Source: Rugamonas sp. (GTDB lineage: Bacteria; Pseudomonadota; Gammaproteobacteria; Burkholderiales; Burkholderiaceae_D). Taken from it: a stretch of DNA of 64,000 nt. The position numbers and the translations under genes are program-made. The DNA lies in contig NZ_JANXMI010000312.1 in assembly GCF_025354735.1 (NCBI RefSeq), positions 1-64,000 of the forward strand. The letters are read 5' to 3'. Shown here piece by piece: positions 60,478 through 64,000 of this stretch (its first letter is position 1; the number at the start of each line of letters is the position of its first letter). The notes under the pieces are model-generated. The model did no database searches. It saw nothing but the letters and a program-made list of their open reading frames with translations, and was not told the origin of the DNA.

Positions 60478-61320
60478 CTCTTGGAAATACGCATCTGAAT
60501 AAAAAATATCTGTTATAATTTTTTTATCATAATCCCATATGCTGATCACAATCTTGAGATCGAAAATTTCTCGTTCGTGATTTCTAAGTTCGCACCACCG
60601 TTTTGAATTAACATCCCGAAACCATGGTGTGAGGCCAAAATGCTTAGCACGTTGCATTTCTTCGGAAAATCGAGCAGCCAATTTTCGACTTTCAAAGACC
60701 AAAAAATTCTCAATGCCATTGCGCTCGAAATATTCTAGTTTTTTAAAGAATTGATAATTTTCCTGTGCGCTAGATTTTCGAGTACGTTCCACTTCAATAT
60801 TTAACAATACATTATCATCGGACATTATAGAAATATCAGGACGAGTGTATTCATCATAGATAAATCCACGCATTACTCGATCTGTCCAAATTTCAAGCTT
60901 ACTTTGCCTAATTTTCAAATCATGCCTGTTCTTCAATAACCACAAAGCAGCCCATGATGCGATAAAGTCATGGCGCGATTGCCTTGACGCCTCCCTATCA
61001 ATTCGCCGGCCTATAAAGGGATATACTTGCTTCACAGTCCGCTGCGCCTTATGCGTCAAAACTAAAATTGTTGCAGGTCTATCATCGATAATGGCGAGTT
61101 TCGAGATGAACCATTTCTCATGAACCATCTGAGCTACCCAGTCGCGCTTAGATTGATCTAAATGGTAATTCACCATTTCGACTGTCGCCCATCCAAGTCT
61201 AGCAACAAACTGAATTACTGAATTAATTTTAAGCTGCCAGCGTTGCTCGGGAGTCCCAAGCCCCCATCGAGCGGCTATGGCTGCGGCGGTTCTCGGTTGT
61301 TTTATCGATTTAGGTTCCAT
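60457..61320 (-). CDS. hypothetical protein resembling replication-relaxation / MobC-like proteins
   Basis: 287 aa; winged-helix-like N-terminus (VIQFVARLGWATVEMVNYHL), SRHDFIASWAALWLLKNRHDL, then TRPDISIMSDDNVLLNIEVERTRKS. Confidence 0.6.
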   Translation of the reverse strand: MEPKSIKQPRTAAAIAARWGLGTPEQRWQLKINSVIQFVARLGWATVEMVNYHLDQSKRDWVAQMVHEKWFISKLAIIDDRPATILVLTHKAQRTVKQVYPFIGRRIDREASRQSRHDFIASWAALWLLKNRHDLKIRQSKLEIWTDRVMRGFIYDEYTRPDISIMSDDNVLLNIEVERTRKSSAQENYQFFKKLEYFERNGIENFLVFESRKLAARFSEEMQRAKHFGLTPWFRDVNSKRWCELRNHEREIFDLKIVISIWDYDKKIITDIFYSDAYFQESSENFV

Positions 61321-61465
61321 TTCACAATCTTAGCATTGAAGTTGTGCTTTGTGTTAGATTATGATAAATGCAACAGCATTATAATTTTGATGTTTTTTTA
61401 CATTGTTTTGAGGCTGATTTTCACAGAGCAATGCGATGATAGTTTTCAATAACCTATTCGATGGG

Positions 61466-61534
61466 GTTGTTAACAACTACATTGAGGTTGTTAACAACTA
61501 CGCCGAGGTTGTTAACAACCTCAATGTAGTTGTT
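61466..61534. repeat. array of three GTTGTTAACAAC palindromes with exact 21-bp period, nested in a 27-bp perfect inverted repeat
   Basis: Palindromes at 61466-61477, 61487-61498 and 61508-61519; AACAACTACATTGAGGTTGTTAACAAC (61472-61498) / TACGCCGAG / GTTGTTAACAACCTCAATGTAGTTGTT (61508-61534). Confidence 0.95.
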
Positions 61535-61649
61535 TTCGCACTTGGCTATTCCTGCGGTTCCAACGCTATGGCGCCAGTACGTTGGTAACAGTAGTTGTGA
61601 CCATTGTAATAAGATGAATAGGATCTTGATGGCATCCCTACGTCTTCAG

Positions 61650-61886
61650 TGTGTCGCGAAGCGACACACCTGCGCGGGTGAGTACTAACCGGCAAAGGCA
61701 GGCTCCGCCTGGCCGCTAGGGCGGCTTCCCTTTCCCTTTTCCGCTAGGGCGGAAATTAGCACGCACTCTTGCCTCCGGTTCGCTGCGCTCTCTCCGCGCC
61801 CCACAGGGGCTTGGCAGGTCCCCGCGAAGCGCGGGAAAGTGCCTTTTTTCCTCACTGGACGCTCGTCTAAAAAGCACTTTCCCGCG
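61650..61886. repeat. palindrome-rich noncoding block
   Basis: TGTGTCGC-GAA-GCGACACA; CAGGC-TCC-GCCTG; GCCGCTAGGGCGGC; TTCCGCTAGGGCGGAA; CGCGGGAAAGTGC...GCACTTTCCCGCG hairpin at 61830-61886. Confidence 0.8.
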
Positions 61887-61990
61887 TTTCACTTGGGGAC
61901 GGGCTCCGCCCCCAAACCAGACCGCGTCCTGGGGGTCGCTCTCGTCGCCGTTCGGCGCCTCATTCTGGTTCGGCTCCCCCTGCCCCGCAA

Positions 61991-62032
61991 GTCTTCGCTG
62001 TCGCTCGCTTGCGACGTCTTCGCTGCCGCTCG
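61991..62032. repeat. imperfect 17-bp direct repeat
   Basis: GTCTTCGCTGTCGCTCG (61991-62007) and GTCTTCGCTGCCGCTCG (62016-62032), 25-bp period. Confidence 0.7.
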
Positions 62033-62762
62033 ATTTTACGCGCTTCGCCGCAAAACAAATGCGATCACCCTCTTGCCGAATGCAGACTCTGGCACGGTTG
62101 ATCGCGCGTGCAAACTTCGGTTGACCGAATTGAAGGCTCTATGCTGGCAATGACGCGCGTGAGAGGGCACTGCTAAATGTCACTGTGCCGATCGGCCGTT
62201 TCCGCCCCTAAGCCGCCGCTCGCTTTGTATTATCTTTGAGCGAACAACCAATTCTTCAGCCATTGTCAGCAGTTGTCAGCCACCCTTCAAGCCATAATAT
62301 TGTCTTACTCTACGATTGGTTGCGAGGTTGACGGGCTATTTTCTCCGGAGAATCATCAAAGGTGGTAATGTGTCTACCGGATAACATGGGCTCTGCACAT
62401 GCCGAAGATCTTTGATATACACGTAGCCGTTAGACTGTGGATCCACACGTTGAATCAACGCTCTACTGCCCAAGTGTTCATTTGCACGTCGAAATGACCC
62501 AGTCCAATTGCCCCCCTCCAAGGTTTAGCACGTGCGCCCAACACTTGGAAGAATGCTCAGCATGGGTCATCCTGGGGTGCAACTATATGCCTGAGACTGA
62601 GGCAAAAATTCCTGCATATCGAAAGGCCGAATCAGCCTTTATGGCAGGAGAATTATGGTCTTTTACAGGCACCGAATGCTGCCGTTGCAGGCTGATCTTG
62701 ACAATTATCCGGCTCTGTATAGACTAAATCACGAATTGTTTTCTTGCAAAAGGAGTCGAAAG

Positions 62763-63302
62763 ATGCGCAAATTACCAATCTTATCTGTCGCCGTTGGTGT
62801 CGTTGGTCTGTTGATCGTGCTTTTCAGCGTCGCCAAAGATAACTCCGAGCCTATCCCAACTGCACAAGGATCGCCGGGCTTCGGGGTAACGCTACCAACA
62901 GGTTACCGCGAATGGCAAGTTATTAGTGTCGCGCATGAGGCCGGTAATAACAATGACATTAGGGCGATCCTAGGAAACGACATCGCTATGAAGGCAATAA
63001 GAGACGCCACCTTCCCATTTCCAGATGGCGCTATCATTGTTAGACTTGCCTATGAGTACATATCATCGGCACGCAATAACGCAATTTTTGGTCGCGATCA
63101 GTCATTTATTGCTGGAAATCCGACCAATGTTCAAGTATCGGTAAAAGATTCCAAACGTTTTACTAGTACGGCTGGATGGGGCTATGGTCAGTTTGAAAGC
63201 GGCAAAGTCAATACCAGCGAGAAAGTTACCAATAGCTGCTTCGCTTGCCATGCGAAGTTGCCTGCCAGTGAGGATTTTGTATTTACTAAATATTCAAACT
63301 AG
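62763..63302 (+). CDS. cytochrome P460-like protein
   Basis: TM/signal N-terminus; GYREWQVISVAHEAGNNNDIRAILGN...FPDGAIIVRLAYEY...SCFACHAKLPASEDFVFTKY (CxxCH). RBS AAAGGAG. Confidence 0.82.
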   Translation: MRKLPILSVAVGVVGLLIVLFSVAKDNSEPIPTAQGSPGFGVTLPTGYREWQVISVAHEAGNNNDIRAILGNDIAMKAIRDATFPFPDGAIIVRLAYEYISSARNNAIFGRDQSFIAGNPTNVQVSVKDSKRFTSTAGWGYGQFESGKVNTSEKVTNSCFACHAKLPASEDFVFTKYSN

Positions 63303-63331
63303 CTGTTTGCCGCGTGCATCGTACACCACAG

Positions 63332-64000
63332 CTAGCGCGTATCCGGACCTAACGCCAGGTCGTAACGCTGCAGCAGACTTTGCTGCAAGCCTTCTTTACG
63401 TAGGCGCATGAAGGTGCTTTTCCATTGTGAAACTTCTCTTTCGTCTTTGATCGATCCACAGGTCAGGTATAAGTCCATGTTCTGGAGCACGGCACCAACG
63501 CGCACAGCTTTCATGCTGCTACCAATTTGGCGTTGAGTCACATCAGCTACCGAGCGAAATGCCACCCAGGCGTCGATACGCCCAATAGCCAGCTTTCGCG
63601 CATTGCTTTCTGCCGTGCTTGCGGTTTCGATATCCGTTAGCCCCAGCCGGCGTACAGCTACTTCAGCTGGGCCGCCTAATACGACGCCAATATGCATGTT
63701 GCGCAATGATGTTAGATCTTTTGGGTTCAGCACACTATCGCTGCGCAATAGAACCACTAATTGTTCGCTCAACAATTTGGCCAGCCAGACACGTGTGTTT
63801 TCGACCTCCGGAAGCCGCCACATCACTGCTAACGTCTGCGGCCGCGTATTCAGCAGCGCGGTTAATCGCCTGAACGGCAGCGCACGGATATCGAGCGTCA
63901 CGTCAGTTTCGCGAGCGGCCAAGTTCAGCAATTCGTTTACTGCGCCCGCCCCTTCGCCCCGCACTGCACTGAGCGCATTCTCTTCGTTAGAGTAGAAAAA
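63332..64000 (-). CDS. periplasmic solute-binding protein family (SBP_bac_3-like), start outside window
   Basis: Open frame to the window edge: FFYSNEENALSAVRGEGAGAVNELLNLAARETDVTLDIRALPFRRLTALLNTRPQTLAVMWRLPEVE...LRNMHIGVVLGGPAEVAVRRLG. Confidence 0.7.
   Translation of the reverse strand, partial: FFYSNEENALSAVRGEGAGAVNELLNLAARETDVTLDIRALPFRRLTALLNTRPQTLAVMWRLPEVENTRVWLAKLLSEQLVVLLRSDSVLNPKDLTSLRNMHIGVVLGGPAEVAVRRLGLTDIETASTAESNARKLAIGRIDAWVAFRSVADVTQRQIGSSMKAVRVGAVLQNMDLYLTCGSIKDEREVSQWKSTFMRLRKEGLQQSLLQRYDLALGPDTR

Noticed and set aside
61466-61534. CRISPR array interpretation of the GTTGTTAACAAC repeats
   Set aside because: Repeat is a 12-bp palindrome with 9-bp spacers that are themselves partly repeated; too short for CRISPR and no cas genes in the window.
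62336-62727. Small ORFs in 62336-62727
   Set aside because: No convincing RBS, composition or domain; possibly decayed remnants but not supportable as genes.

Overview
The window is about 54 kb of GC-rich betaproteobacterial core chromosome followed by about 10 kb of lower-GC accessory DNA starting at a tRNA-Thr gene. The gene content looks like Oxalobacteraceae (Massilia/Duganella/Janthinobacterium-like). Core content: an indolepyruvate ferredoxin oxidoreductase fragment, hppD with a divergent Lrp-type regulator, cca, a lytic transglycosylase, metF, ahcY with a clear upstream SAH riboswitch, metK, two LpxL-type acyltransferases, dapF, a porin, DUF484-xerC, a CobW-family GTPase, a cysteine-poor DksA, a STAS-like protein, hslVU, a type II secretion cluster (gspC, F, E, D, N, M, L, K, J, I, H, G), an amidohydrolase, moeB/thiF, ctpA, envC, gpmA, a rhodanese, grxC, secB, gpsA, a DegS/HtrA-like protease, mscL, petABC and sspAB. 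The tRNA-Thr(TGT) is followed by a P4-type integrase, a translationally coupled unknown protein, an AlpA-like regulator, a zinc-finger primase-like protein and a RepA-like ATPase. Further right are an XRE regulator, a CAP-domain lipoprotein, small unknown ORFs, a replication-relaxation/MobC-like protein, a striking array of GTTGTTAACAAC palindromes with exact 21-bp spacing, a palindrome-rich noncoding block, a cytochrome P460-like protein and a truncated periplasmic binding protein. The items I would follow up first are the palindrome/iteron array with its neighbouring gene, the SLATT-like plus proline-rich micro-ORF cassette between ahcY and metK, the CobW/zinc-finger-less DksA pair, and the integrated element. 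Calls come from reading the sequence; no database search was run.
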